Positions 1-7,337 of a stretch of 21,895 nucleotides of DNA are shown here, in pieces (within the stretch, counting starts at the first letter, position 1; each line of letters opens with the position of its first letter). The position numbers and the translations under genes are program-made. The notes under the pieces are model-generated. The model saw only the letters and a program-made list of their open reading frames with translations. It was not told the origin of the DNA and made no database searches. The DNA comes from JAVXAN01 sp036660495 (GTDB lineage: Bacteria; Bacillota_I; Bacilli_A; RF39; UBA660). The stretch lies in contig JAVXAN010000014.1 of assembly GCA_036660495.1 (NCBI GenBank), positions 1 through 21,895 of the forward strand, given 5' to 3'.

Positions 1-224
1 ACTAAATAAGACCAAATAACCATTACAATTGGTGCATATAATGCCCCATTATCAAAAAATAAAAAGATTATGACAAAAACTATAAATGAAGTATAAAACT
101 TAAAATTAAGATAATACTCAACGTCAAATTTTTTAGATATTCCAAAGAGGTTTATTTTGCTTTCTGCTTTTTTTATATCTTTTTTACGATATATTTTATA
201 AATTAATCCGTGATCCTTTTCCAT
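1..224 (-). CDS. TadC-like type II secretion F-family membrane protein, N-terminal part only
   Basis: An open frame starts at ATG 224, two bases after the stop of the preceding tad gene, and runs off the left edge of the window after about 74 codons. The visible part begins MEKDHGLIYKIYRKKDIKKA, has a lysine-rich cytoplasmic-looking stretch to about residue 40, and then a hydrophobic segment (about residues 45-70) rich in Phe, Ile and Val. In tad operons TadB is normally followed by its paralogue TadC, a second inner-membrane platform protein. The position directly after a TadB-like gene and the membrane topology agree with that. The T2SSF domain itself lies outside the window, so the call rests on context. 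Confidence 0.6.
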   Translation of the reverse strand, partial: MEKDHGLIYKIYRKKDIKKAESKINLFGISKKFDVEYYLNFKFYTSFIVFVIIFLFFDNGALYAPIVMVIWSYL

Positions 225-226
225 TT

Positions 227-1222
227 CTAAAACCTCACTTTCATAACACGATTCACTATAAATACGTATACTAAGTAAACAACAATAGTAATTAATAAAA
301 TTAGTCTACCAATGGTTGTAGTAAATAAAGGGTCAAAATAACTATTATCAAAGAAATATATTGCCGTAATAAAAGCAAAAGGTAAAAATAAAAGCACTCT
401 GCTTATCATCGTTGAACTTGAAGTTAAAGCTTTCATTTCTTGTTTTAGCTTTTTCTTGTTAAAAAGCATCTTTTCAATTGAAGAAAAGACCTTGATAATA
501 TTACCTCCAGTTTTATTTAAAATGGTTAGTGAAGAAGTTATGTAACTAACTTCTTCTAAAGCTACTCGGTTGTTAAACCTTTCAAAAACCGTATCAAGTG
601 ATAATCCATAACTTATTTCTAAATGCATTTTTTTAAATTCCTGCTGTATTGGTCCTTTTAATTCATTAGCAACAATTTCAATTGCTTGCATCGTGCTTCT
701 TCCAGATCTAAAAGCATTATTCATAATTATAATAGCGTTTAATAAATCTTGTTCTATTTGTTTTTTCTTTGCATAATTAGAAAACATAAAGAAGATGTCT
801 ATTATAAAAAAACCTAGGAAAGCAGCAATCAAAAGTTCAAAAACATTAGGATAAGTTCCTTCTATAATTTTTGCAAAAAAGATTATTATAATAAACATTA
901 TACAAACAATTATTTTATTACTAATATAATCTAAAGGAACAATTTCATTTATTTTATCATATGAAATGTACTTACTATACCTTCTTGAGTATTTAGAAGC
1001 GAGTTTAGACTTTTTTAAAACTTTTGTTAATTTCTTTATCATTTTAAAATAAGAATTTGATGCTCTATCAAATAATGACTTTGAATCACTTTTAAGAGAA
1101 TCAACACTATATTTAGAGATTCTTCTTTCCAAACTAAGAGCTTTATTAAAAATAATAATGCAAAGAATAACCAATGCTAAAATTAATATTATTATAGTTT
1201 GGAAAATAAATACGTTATTCAT
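227..1222 (-). CDS. tadB: TadB-like type II secretion F-family protein
   Basis: This 331-residue membrane protein would form part of the inner-membrane platform of a Tad (Flp pilus) machine, coupling the CpaF ATPase to pilin assembly. An N-terminal membrane helix (about residues 5-26) is followed by a basic cytoplasmic stretch. Two adjacent helices lie near residues 105-150, then a helical cytoplasmic T2SSF domain (about 155-265, containing FRSGRSTMQAIE and LTILNKTGGNIIKVF), then two C-terminal helices near 270-325. This topology and length are usual for TadB. The ATG at 1222 has a GAAGGTG ribosome site. It starts 17 bases downstream of tadA and ends two bases before the TadC-like gene, so it is translated as part of one operon. 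Confidence 0.85.
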   Translation of the reverse strand: MNNVFIFQTIIILILALVILCIIIFNKALSLERRISKYSVDSLKSDSKSLFDRASNSYFKMIKKLTKVLKKSKLASKYSRRYSKYISYDKINEIVPLDYISNKIIVCIMFIIIIFFAKIIEGTYPNVFELLIAAFLGFFIIDIFFMFSNYAKKKQIEQDLLNAIIIMNNAFRSGRSTMQAIEIVANELKGPIQQEFKKMHLEISYGLSLDTVFERFNNRVALEEVSYITSSLTILNKTGGNIIKVFSSIEKMLFNKKKLKQEMKALTSSSTMISRVLLFLPFAFITAIYFFDNSYFDPLFTTTIGRLILLITIVVYLVYVFIVNRVMKVRF

Positions 1223-1239
1223 GGTTTCACCTTCTTATC

Positions 1240-2574
1240 TTATTTTTTAAATTCAAATATATCATCAACGTCCGTTATACCCTTATTTTTAATTTTTTCA
1301 TAAACCTTTGGAACGTATTCATATAAAACAAAGCTTCCATCAACTTCTCCTGTGTTTGTTAATCCGTTTTGGACAAAAGCAAAAATTTCTTTTAGTTGAA
1401 TAACATCATTCTTAAATCCAACAACTTCACAAATACTGTTAATCTTTCTTCTACCATCAGATAGTCTAGTTACGTTAATTACTAAATCAATAGCATTTTC
1501 AATATACTCACGAATTGCTTTAATAGGAATTTCCATTCCAGCCATTAAAATCATGGTTTCTAGTCTGTTTAAAGCATCAGATGGACCGTTAGCATGCATG
1601 GTAGTAAGTGATCCATCATGACCTGTGTTCATTGCTTGAAGCATGTCAAAAGCTTCTTTACCACGGACTTCTCCAACAATAATTCGGTCAGGTCTCATAC
1701 GAAGTGAATTAATAACTAAATCTCGAATGGTTATTTCTCCAGTACCTTCATAATTAACTAATCTAGTTTCAAGACCAATAACGTGATTTTGATGAAGTCT
1801 TAGCTCCGCTGCATCCTCGATGGTAATTACCCTCTCATGATCTCCAATAAATGAAGACAAAGCATTTAGCATCGTAGTTTTACCACTTCCGGTACCACCA
1901 CAAATAATTATGTTTAGCTTAGCTTTGACCGAAGCCTCTAAAAATCTTGCCATATATGGTGTTAACGTTCCACTTCTAATAAAATCATCAATGTTTTCCA
2001 TATCTCTTTTAAACTTACGAATAGTTACCACCGGACCATTTAAAGAAAGGGGTGGGATTATTGCGTTAAGCCTAGAACCATCATTTAATCTAGCATCAAC
2101 CATTGGGTTTGCAGTATCAATTGTTCTACCTAGTGGTTGAACGATTTTTTGAATTGTTCTAATTATGTGTTCGTCATTTATAAAAGATACTGAGTCATCT
2201 TTTATAACCTGTCCATCTATTTCTATATATATTTGATCTTTACCATTTACCATTATTTCAGTAATGTTAGGATCATCCAAAAGTTCTGTAAGCGGACCAT
2301 AACCATTAATTTCATTATCAACTAGATTAAATATATGGCTACGTTCTAAGTTAGTTAAATCATATCCTTCTAAGGCTTTGTCTATCTCATCATTTATGTA
2401 TTCATGTAATAATTTATCTCCTGGAACCTTATCATCAATTAAGTTGGATATGATAGTGTTTCTTAATTTATCTAATAATTCTTTATCTTTAAAAACATCA
2501 TAATCTGAAACAGGTCTTATAGAAACTTTTTCTTCTTTTATATCAAAAGCATCAACTAATCTTTTCTTTATCAT
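1240..2574 (-). CDS. tadA: CpaF/TadA-family secretion ATPase
   Basis: This is the hexameric cytoplasmic motor that powers pilin polymerisation or secretion in Tad systems (GspE/PulE-type VirB11-like ATPase). The 444-residue protein is full length. It has an N-terminal helical domain with the typical YGPLTELLDDPNITEIMVNG stretch (about residues 92-111). Next come Walker A GGTGSGKT (226-233), the Asp box TIEDAAEL (251-258), Walker B RIIVGEVRG (297-305) and the His box GSLTTMHAN (321-329), so all catalytic elements are intact. The ATG at 2574 has a GGAGG nine bases upstream, inside the end of the CpaE-like gene, giving a 23-base overlap that suggests translational coupling. Confidence 0.95.
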   Translation of the reverse strand: MIKKRLVDAFDIKEEKVSIRPVSDYDVFKDKELLDKLRNTIISNLIDDKVPGDKLLHEYINDEIDKALEGYDLTNLERSHIFNLVDNEINGYGPLTELLDDPNITEIMVNGKDQIYIEIDGQVIKDDSVSFINDEHIIRTIQKIVQPLGRTIDTANPMVDARLNDGSRLNAIIPPLSLNGPVVTIRKFKRDMENIDDFIRSGTLTPYMARFLEASVKAKLNIIICGGTGSGKTTMLNALSSFIGDHERVITIEDAAELRLHQNHVIGLETRLVNYEGTGEITIRDLVINSLRMRPDRIIVGEVRGKEAFDMLQAMNTGHDGSLTTMHANGPSDALNRLETMILMAGMEIPIKAIREYIENAIDLVINVTRLSDGRRKINSICEVVGFKNDVIQLKEIFAFVQNGLTNTGEVDGSFVLYEYVPKVYEKIKNKGITDVDDIFEFKK

Positions 2575-3355
2575 TTACTGTTTCCTCCTGTATCACACTT
2601 TTAGATTCTATTAATGATTCGGCTAACCTAGTAAGGTTTGATATTGCCGTTTTCTTAGATGCTCTTATTTTTTCATTTAACGTTAAAATATCTCCCGCCA
2701 TTACATACTTATCTATATCTTTTATATAAAAAGAATTATCAACTATGTAATCAATGTTATGTTTTATAATGTTTTTAATATCATACGTTGAAAAATAATC
2801 TTTTCCGGTATCCTTTGAAGCGTTTAACATCACTTTATAATTAGTGGTTTCTGTTTCATCAAAAATAGTTATCATACTCCTAGAATTTTTTAAATCAACT
2901 GGATCATTAGTAATTATAAACAAAGTGTTATCACTTTTATCAAGAGCAGTTAAAGAAATATGGCTCAAGTTATGAGAAGTATCAATTAAAATAACGTCAT
3001 ACTTACTAGCACATGTTGAAATAATTAAATTAGTATAACTAGAATCTATTTTAATAGCATTTCTAGGATCTTTAGGAGATGCTAAAACATCAATGTTATC
3101 ATTATACTTTGAAATATAACCTTCAATTCCCTTATACTTATTATTACTCATATCATCAGTAACGTTAAATATCGTTTTATTAACATCAATATTTAGTGAG
3201 ACAGCTATTCCACCACTATTTAAATCAAAATCAATAATTAGTACTTTTTTATTAAGTAAACTATAAATTCCTGCTAAGTTAAGAGTCATTGTTGTTTTAC
3301 CAACTCCCCCCTTACAAGAAAAAACCGTAATTATTTTAGCTGATGTTTTTACCAT
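2552..3355 (-). CDS. CpaE/TadZ-like MinD-family ATPase without receiver domain
   Basis: This P-loop ATPase of the ParA/MinD superfamily, 267 residues long, is placed where CpaE/TadZ sits in tad operons; there it localises the apparatus at a pole. It has a deviant Walker A KGGVGKTT (15-22) with the signature lysine, and a switch I region IDFD (residues 41-44). A VILIDTSHN stretch sits where Walker B is expected. Classical CpaE has an additional N-terminal response-regulator-like domain; this protein starts straight with the ATPase fold, so it is the short form. It lies one base after a TadE-like gene and overlaps tadA by 23 bases. Membership of the superfamily is clear; the TadZ role comes from context. 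Confidence 0.85.
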   Translation of the reverse strand: MVKTSAKIITVFSCKGGVGKTTMTLNLAGIYSLLNKKVLIIDFDLNSGGIAVSLNIDVNKTIFNVTDDMSNNKYKGIEGYISKYNDNIDVLASPKDPRNAIKIDSSYTNLIISTCASKYDVILIDTSHNLSHISLTALDKSDNTLFIITNDPVDLKNSRSMITIFDETETTNYKVMLNASKDTGKDYFSTYDIKNIIKHNIDYIVDNSFYIKDIDKYVMAGDILTLNEKIRASKKTAISNLTRLAESLIESKSVIQEETVNDKEKIS

Positions 3356-3356
3356 T

Positions 3357-3746
3357 TTATTTACCTTTTCTTTCTATTATAAACTCATCATTTTCTTTTG
3401 TCCCTTCGTACCTACTAATGATTTTATAAGTTTTTTCACTAATAAAGCTTCCAAATAACCCCTTAGAATTTTTTTCTAATTGAAGCGTTATTTTATTATT
3501 AACTGGATCTATTTTTATTTCGTAAGACTCTATTTCTAAATCGTTTTTATGAATCAAATTAACCATTTTATCATTGGGATCTTCATTAATATGTTTTAAT
3601 CCATACATAACTACTTCTTCACTAATATGGTTAAGAAAGTTAGCATTATATTTAGCAAGGCCTAAATCAATAACATACGTTCCCATAATTATAAGTACTG
3701 GTAAAAATATTACAAACAAAACCAAAGACTGTCCCTTATTATTCAT
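3357..3746 (-). CDS. TadE/TadG-like pseudopilin (second of two)
   Basis: A 129-residue protein with a short basic N-terminus (MNNKGQSLVLFVIFLPVLII) followed by one hydrophobic helix (about residues 8-28) and a mixed alpha/beta periplasm-facing domain. The GQS-L-x5-LP signature, hydrophobic helix and single domain are the pattern of TadE/TadF/TadG minor pilins, which lack a Flp-type cleavage glutamate. The ATG at 3746 overlaps the end of the upstream TadE-like gene by eight bases and has a GGGTG ribosome site. The product is probably membrane-anchored with its C-terminal domain outside, acting as a minor pilin. It is not similar enough by eye to say TadF rather than TadE. Confidence 0.75.
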   Translation of the reverse strand: MNNKGQSLVLFVIFLPVLIIMGTYVIDLGLAKYNANFLNHISEEVVMYGLKHINEDPNDKMVNLIHKNDLEIESYEIKIDPVNNKITLQLEKNSKGLFGSFISEKTYKIISRYEGTKENDEFIIERKGK

Positions 3747-4086
3747 TATATATCACCCTACTTGAACTTATATTAAAAACATTTTTATTAATTAAATTAA
3801 GCCCCGGGGTTATTGGTTTAATTGTATTTTTCACCCTAATGGTAACGTATTCATCCGTAACTGATATAGTTATTAAAACAATATCTTTTCTTTCTTTGTT
3901 TAACTCGTTAGAAATATCGCTTTCGTTTTTACCATTTTTATATAAATTAACCGCATCACTAACGACGTTTTCTAAACTGTTTTTTTCGTTAAGAACTCTA
4001 CCAAAGTCAACAATAAGAAAAACCAGCATTAAAATAACTGGTAAAATAATCACAAATTCTACTAGTGCTTGACCCCTCGATTTCAT
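3739..4086 (-). CDS. TadE-like pseudopilin (first gene of the tad operon)
   Basis: This is a 115-residue TadE-family minor pilin. It starts MKSRGQALVEFVIILPVILM, the classic RGQALVEF-x3-LP motif of TadE, followed by a membrane helix (about residues 9-30) and a small C-terminal domain. I place the start at ATG 4086, preceded by AGGGGTG. An in-frame ATG at 4143 would add 19 residues but lies upstream of the predicted -35 element, so it cannot be on the transcript. It is the promoter-proximal gene, and its end overlaps the next TadE-like gene. No Flp major pilin gene is seen between the promoter and this gene. Confidence 0.85.
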   Translation of the reverse strand: MKSRGQALVEFVIILPVILMLVFLIVDFGRVLNEKNSLENVVSDAVNLYKNGKNESDISNELNKERKDIVLITISVTDEYVTIRVKNTIKPITPGLNLINKNVFNISSSRVIYNE

Positions 4087-4111
4087 TCTTTCACCCCTAT
4101 TATTAAGTTTA

Positions 4112-4140
4112 ATTATAGCAAATAAATTGCTATAAAACAA
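4112..4140 (-). promoter_or_regulatory. Sigma-A-type promoter of the tad operon
   Basis: On the minus strand TTGTTT (4140-4135), a 17-base spacer and TATAAT (4117-4112) form a near-consensus promoter about 25 bases ahead of the TadE start codon. It fixes the start of the first tad gene. The spacer is almost filled by a perfect inverted repeat (see the next entry). Confidence 0.7.
4114..4134. promoter_or_regulatory. 21-base palindrome inside the tad promoter, candidate operator
   Basis: TATAGCAA and TTGCTATA are perfect 8-base inverted arms separated by ATAAA. The dyad covers the spacer between the -35 and -10 hexamers and includes four bases of the -10. A repressor bound here would occlude RNA polymerase. 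It could also fold as an RNA hairpin, but it lies upstream of the expected transcription start, which favours a DNA-level operator. The binding protein is unknown. Confidence 0.5.
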
Positions 4141-4188
4141 CAAGTATGAATAAAATTACAAAAATAAATAATATTTCTAATTTATGCT

Positions 4189-4216
4189 AAAAAAAAGATC
4201 ACAATTTTTTGCGACC
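4189..4216 (-). terminator. Rho-independent terminator after rpmF
   Basis: On the minus strand GGTCGCAA (4216-4209) pairs with TTGTGATC (4204-4197), with two G-U pairs and a four-base loop, followed by eight Ts (4196-4189). It lies about 25 bases after the rpmF stop and separates the L32 operon from the tad promoter. Confidence 0.7.
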
Positions 4217-4240
4217 ACTTTTAATTTATATTTTAATTAA

Positions 4241-4444
4241 TTAAGCTTCTTTTTGTACTATTTCTTTGCCTTTATAAAATCCGCATGATGGACACACTCT
4301 ATGTGGTCTAATCATTTCAGCACATTTTGGACATTTTACAATTCCGTTTGCTTCGATTTTATAGTGAGTACGACGCATTCTTTTTCTAGTCTTACTAACT
4401 TTTCTAAATGGAACCGCAAATAATTGGATATTCAATTTTAACAT
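4241..4444 (-). CDS. rpmF: Ribosomal protein bL32 with an L27-type N-terminal leader
   Basis: This is the large-subunit ribosomal protein bL32, 67 residues. From residue 10 it reads AVPFRKVSKTRKRMRRTHYK, the standard L32 start, and has a zinc ribbon CPKC-x9-CPSC. Normal L32 begins with Met-Ala-Val-Pro; here nine extra residues, MLKLNIQLF, precede the Ala and no Met codon exists at the usual place. The leader closely matches the leader of Firmicutes bL27 (Staphylococcus aureus MLKLNLQFF before Ala), which the protease Prp removes between Phe and Ala. Cutting at the same place here would give the normal mature L32 N-terminus. The ATG at 4444 has an AAGGAG site seven bases upstream, so the extension is very probably translated. 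It lies 15 bases downstream of yceD. Confidence 0.95.
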   Translation of the reverse strand: MLKLNIQLFAVPFRKVSKTRKRMRRTHYKIEANGIVKCPKCAEMIRPHRVCPSCGFYKGKEIVQKEA

Positions 4445-4459
4445 ATTCTCACTCCTTCC

Positions 4460-4942
4460 TTACTCTTTCAGATATTCACTTAACTTAGAAAGCCTTGGAT
4501 CAATTGTTTCCTTTTTTTCGTTTTCATCAGTAAGACGCCAACCATCTCCCTCTGTCTTTATGCAGTTAGCAGTAGAATGAAGAACTCTTAAAGGAACATC
4601 CATTAATATATATTGCCATATAATTGGGAAAATATCAACCCTATTTTGGGTAATTTCCAAAGAATTATCACTATTTTCCCCAATTATTTCATTAATTGAT
4701 AAATCAAAAGGATATTCAACGTCTTTTAACGTTCTTGCACAAGAAAGAATCATAACGCCCTTTATTCTAAGGTTTAATTCATATTCATCTTCTACTAAAG
4801 CGATAAATCCGCTTACTTTAACAGGACTAATTCTTTTAATTTCAGTGTTTATTAAACATGATTTATCAATTTCTATTTCTTCTGATATTTCATATTTATA
4901 TGAGTTACAATAAATTAACTTTTTTAAATCAATAATCATCAT
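4460..4942 (-). CDS. yceD: YceD/DUF177 family protein
   Basis: A 160-residue protein of the YceD (DUF177) family, almost always encoded next to rpmF; plant and bacterial members are linked to 23S rRNA or large-subunit biogenesis, though the biochemistry is unclear. Visible marks are the beta-rich N-terminal part, the GVMILSCARTL segment (an equivalent Cys is typical), and the conserved tail TIDPRLSKLSEYL, the (D)PRLxxLxxLL motif of the family. Two adjacent ATGs (4942 and 4939) could both serve; GGTGG lies just upstream. The order yceD-rpmF with a nearby tmcAL matches the Bacillus ylbM-ylbN-rpmF block. Confidence 0.85.
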   Translation of the reverse strand: MMIIDLKKLIYCNSYKYEISEEIEIDKSCLINTEIKRISPVKVSGFIALVEDEYELNLRIKGVMILSCARTLKDVEYPFDLSINEIIGENSDNSLEITQNRVDIFPIIWQYILMDVPLRVLHSTANCIKTEGDGWRLTDENEKKETIDPRLSKLSEYLKE

Positions 4943-4959
4943 ATCACCACCGCTTTTTA

Positions 4960-4988
4960 ATTATACTAATTTATTTTGTTTTTTTCAA
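4960..4988 (-). promoter_or_regulatory. Sigma-A promoter of yceD-rpmF
   Basis: TTGAAA (4988-4983), a 17-base spacer and a consensus TATAAT (4965-4960) on the minus strand lie just upstream of the yceD ATG and immediately after the kinase-like gene. yceD-rpmF is therefore probably transcribed independently of its upstream neighbour. This is one of the best-matching promoters in the window. Confidence 0.75.
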
Positions 4989-4990
4989 GA

Positions 4991-5752
4991 CTATTTTTGA
5001 AATCTTTTATCAACATAAGAATAACATTTTAATTCATCAAGCCATTCATCTGGATAAGAAGTTGGAATTTTTTTAATAATTCGGTAATCATGCCAGTGGG
5101 TATAAGCTTCAATAAAAGCCTTATACTCCTTTATTATTTCTTTTGGTAAACCACATGGGACATGTACCGTTCCATTTTCGTTTTTTACTGTTATTATATT
5201 AGTTATATAAGTCATTAAATCTATATAATCTCCAAAAGAAGTATTAATTATCTTAAGAGTTCTGTTTTCAAAAGAAGAACATCCAGTTATCTTTCTTATA
5301 AATTCAAAATCAATTACTTGAACATCTCCATTTTTAACCATAACGTTATTTCCACTTTTTAAATCGTTATGAGCAAAACCATTATTATGTAATGACTTTA
5401 AAACCAAACTATATTTTTTAAGAATATCAATTTTTTCACTATAACTTAAGTCATAAATAACGCTATCGATATCTTTATAACCATCTAAATATAACGATGA
5501 CGTTCCTAAATAACAATCACCTAAATAAAACAATTGATTTGGATAATTAATTCCGTTAAGCTTTATTGTTCCCACTTCATTATAAGCTTCTTCAATTAAT
5601 TTTAAAAACACCTTATAAAATTTAGACTCTAGTTTATTAGGTTTAACAATTTTATTAAACTGATTATTTTCTATCCAGTAATAATTTTTTGCATCCATTG
5701 TTAAACTTTTGCTTTTTAAAATATCTTCTAAATATATTTGCAGCTTTTCCAC
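4991..5752 (-). CDS. Protein-kinase-fold protein, substrate unknown
   Basis: This 253-residue protein shows a eukaryotic-like kinase catalytic loop HNDLKSGNN (128-136; catalytic D130, K132, N135) preceded by LKSLHNNGFA, and a metal-binding DFE (148-150) in place of DFG. The C-lobe layout is therefore that of the kinase/aminoglycoside-phosphotransferase superfamily. I see no clear glycine-rich loop or VAIK lysine in the short N-lobe, although K120-H122 and the catalytic loop look intact; it may be a minimal or atypical kinase such as those acting on lipids or sugars. The start is a GTG at 5752 with GGTG upstream. It is not a GHKL kinase and cannot stand in for SpoIIAB. Family assignment is good, function unknown. 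Confidence 0.65.
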   Translation of the reverse strand: MEKLQIYLEDILKSKSLTMDAKNYYWIENNQFNKIVKPNKLESKFYKVFLKLIEEAYNEVGTIKLNGINYPNQLFYLGDCYLGTSSLYLDGYKDIDSVIYDLSYSEKIDILKKYSLVLKSLHNNGFAHNDLKSGNNVMVKNGDVQVIDFEFIRKITGCSSFENRTLKIINTSFGDYIDLMTYITNIITVKNENGTVHVPCGLPKEIIKEYKAFIEAYTHWHDYRIIKKIPTSYPDEWLDELKCYSYVDKRFQK

Positions 5753-5786
5753 TTTTTTTCACCACTTTTTCTTTTTATAGTTTGAT

Positions 5787-5814
5787 ATTCTAACATAATT
5801 TTAAAGAATTGTAA
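5787..5814 (-). promoter_or_regulatory. Candidate promoter of the kinase-like gene
   Basis: On the minus strand TTACAA (5814-5809), 16 bases, then TAGAAT (5792-5787) preceded by TGT as an extended -10. It is in the divergent spacer shared with tmcAL. Confidence 0.4.
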
Positions 5815-5820
5815 AAAATA

Positions 5821-5829
5821 TGTTATTAT
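5821..5829 (+). promoter_or_regulatory. Candidate extended -10 of tmcAL
   Basis: TGTTATTAT (TG-n-TATTAT) lies 22 bases before the tmcAL ATG; no good -35 is seen at the right distance (TTAAAG at 5801-5806 is the best). An AAAGAGGTG ribosome site follows. Confidence 0.35.
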
Positions 5830-5850
5830 ATTCTTAAAAGAGGTGCAAAC

Positions 5851-6969
5851 ATGGAAAAAATCGGAATAATAGCTGAATATAATCCTTTTCATAATGGTCA
5901 TTTATACCATTTAAACAAAGCTAAAGAATTATTCCCTAATGGTACTTTTATTCTTGTGTTAGTTGGTAATTTTACTCAAAGAGGCGACGTTAGCATCATA
6001 AATAAATGGGATAAAGCTAAACTTGCTCTTAATAATGGTTTTGATTTAGTGGTAGAACTTCCTTATATATTTGCTACTTCTAGTGCCGATGTATATGCTA
6101 CTGGCGCCATAGAGACGTTAAATAACTTAAAGTGTAATTATTTAATATTTGGCAGTGAAACAAATGACATCAACCTATTTGAATTTCTAGCTAAAGAATC
6201 AGTTAATAATACTGAGTATGATTTATTATTAAAATCAAGTCTGGCTAAAGGATTAAATTTCCCTTCTGCTTGTTCTTCAGCGTTAAAAAGCGTTACTAAT
6301 ACAGAAATAAATAAACCAAATGACATTTTAGCATTAGAATACGTTAAAGCAATAAAAAAGACTAATAGCAATATTAAACCAGTTAGTATTAAAAGAATTA
6401 ATGATTATCATAGTAAAAAAATTAGTAACAATATAACTAGTGCTACTTCAATAAGAAATAATATTAATAATATTAATTTAATTAAAAATGCTTTACCAAA
6501 TGATTCTCTTGATCTAATTCAAAGAATATCACTAGATGATTATTTTAAATATTTAAAATATCAAATATTAACAAACGATAATTTAAAAGATATACTAGGA
6601 GTTGATGAAGGACTTGAAAACAAGTTAAAAAAAGAGATTAATAATGTTTACTCACTAGATGGTCTAATTTTAAAGTTGAAATCAAAGCGTTACTCATACA
6701 ATCGTTTAAAAAGAATGATGCTTCATATCATATGTAATGTTAATAAAAGCGATAATGATTTAAAAATAAAGTACGTCAGGGTATTAGCATTTAATAAGCT
6801 TGGACAAAAAGTGTTAAATGAAGTAAAAAAAGAAACAAACGTTCCTATTATTACAAAATTTAAAAAAGAATATAATGATTTATTGAAATTAGATATTAAA
6901 GCTACTAATGTATATTCTTTAATAGGTAAAACTGAAAACGACTTCATTTCTAGTAAAAAAAGCAACTAA
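5851..6969 (+). CDS. tmcAL: tRNA(Met) cytidine acetate ligase TmcAL (YlbM family)
   Basis: This enzyme uses acetate and ATP to make N4-acetylcytidine at the wobble position of elongator tRNA-Met. The 372-residue protein opens with the nucleotidyltransferase signature GIIAEYNPFHNGHLYHLNKA (residues 5-24, HxGH-type ATP site). It continues with VGNFTQRGD and NKWDKAKLALNNGFDLVVEL, all hallmarks of YlbM/TmcAL (once annotated DUF795). The length is slightly under the Bacillus protein (about 415). The ATG at 5851 has GAGGTG seven bases upstream. It is divergent from the kinase-like gene and convergent with the spoVA genes. The stop codon sits in a terminator stem. Confidence 0.95.
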   Translation: MEKIGIIAEYNPFHNGHLYHLNKAKELFPNGTFILVLVGNFTQRGDVSIINKWDKAKLALNNGFDLVVELPYIFATSSADVYATGAIETLNNLKCNYLIFGSETNDINLFEFLAKESVNNTEYDLLLKSSLAKGLNFPSACSSALKSVTNTEINKPNDILALEYVKAIKKTNSNIKPVSIKRINDYHSKKISNNITSATSIRNNINNINLIKNALPNDSLDLIQRISLDDYFKYLKYQILTNDNLKDILGVDEGLENKLKKEINNVYSLDGLILKLKSKRYSYNRLKRMMLHIICNVNKSDNDLKIKYVRVLAFNKLGQKVLNEVKKETNVPIITKFKKEYNDLLKLDIKATNVYSLIGKTENDFISSKKSN

Positions 6970-6985
6970 AAATAGTTGCTTTCTT
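6955..6985. terminator. Bidirectional terminator between tmcAL and spoVAE
   Basis: AGCAACTA (6961-6968), AAAA, TAGTTGCT (6973-6980) is a perfect 8-base hairpin. Reading minus, it is followed by six Ts (6960-6955), serving spoVAE. Reading plus, the tail is TTCTT, weaker, serving tmcAL. The tmcAL stop codon TAA (6967-6969) is inside the hairpin. Confidence 0.75.
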
Positions 6986-6986
6986 A

Positions 6987-7337
6987 TTATTCTTTAGCCT
7001 TAAATATCATTGTGAATATAAATGCAAAGATAATTGCCGCGACAATTCCTACTGATGTTAAACTAAACATTCCCCCTAATAACCCAAGTAACCCTGAGGC
7101 ATCAGCCTTAGCAAGAGCTCCATGAATTAAAGAATGCCCAAAACTAGTTATTGGAACAAGGGCTCCTGCACCACAATATTTAATAAACAAATCATAAAGC
7201 CCAAAAGAATCAAGAAAAGCTCCTAATACCACAAATATTGATGTTACGTGTCCGGGAGTAAGTTTTGTATTATCAAGAATTATTTGTCCTATTAAGCAAA
7301 CCGTACCGGCAAAAAGAAATGAATATAAATATATCAT
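6987..7337 (-). CDS. spoVAE: Stage V sporulation protein AE (SpoVAEb)
   Basis: This is a 116-residue integral membrane protein of the SpoVA dipicolinic-acid channel in the inner spore membrane. About four hydrophobic helices are visible. The family motif GALVPITSFGHSLIHGALAKA lies in the middle, the counterpart of the VPITGFAHAMTSS segment in SpoVAC. Length is usual for SpoVAEb. Its ATG overlaps the end of spoVAD (four-base overlap), giving the core C-D-E trio found in most spore formers; spoVAA, AB and AF are not present. Expression is expected in the forespore, late, by analogy. Confidence 0.95.
   Translation of the reverse strand: MIYLYSFLFAGTVCLIGQIILDNTKLTPGHVTSIFVVLGAFLDSFGLYDLFIKYCGAGALVPITSFGHSLIHGALAKADASGLLGLLGGMFSLTSVGIVAAIIFAFIFTMIFKAKE

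Noticed and set aside
1910..2140. Open frame of 76 codons on the plus strand within tadA
   Set aside because: Antisense shadow of a clear ATPase gene; no ribosome site and no family features.
4991..5752. Possibility that the kinase-like gene replaces SpoIIAB
   Set aside because: It has HxD and DFE motifs of the protein-kinase fold and not the N, G1 and G2 boxes of GHKL anti-sigma kinases, and is separated from the spoIIA genes.
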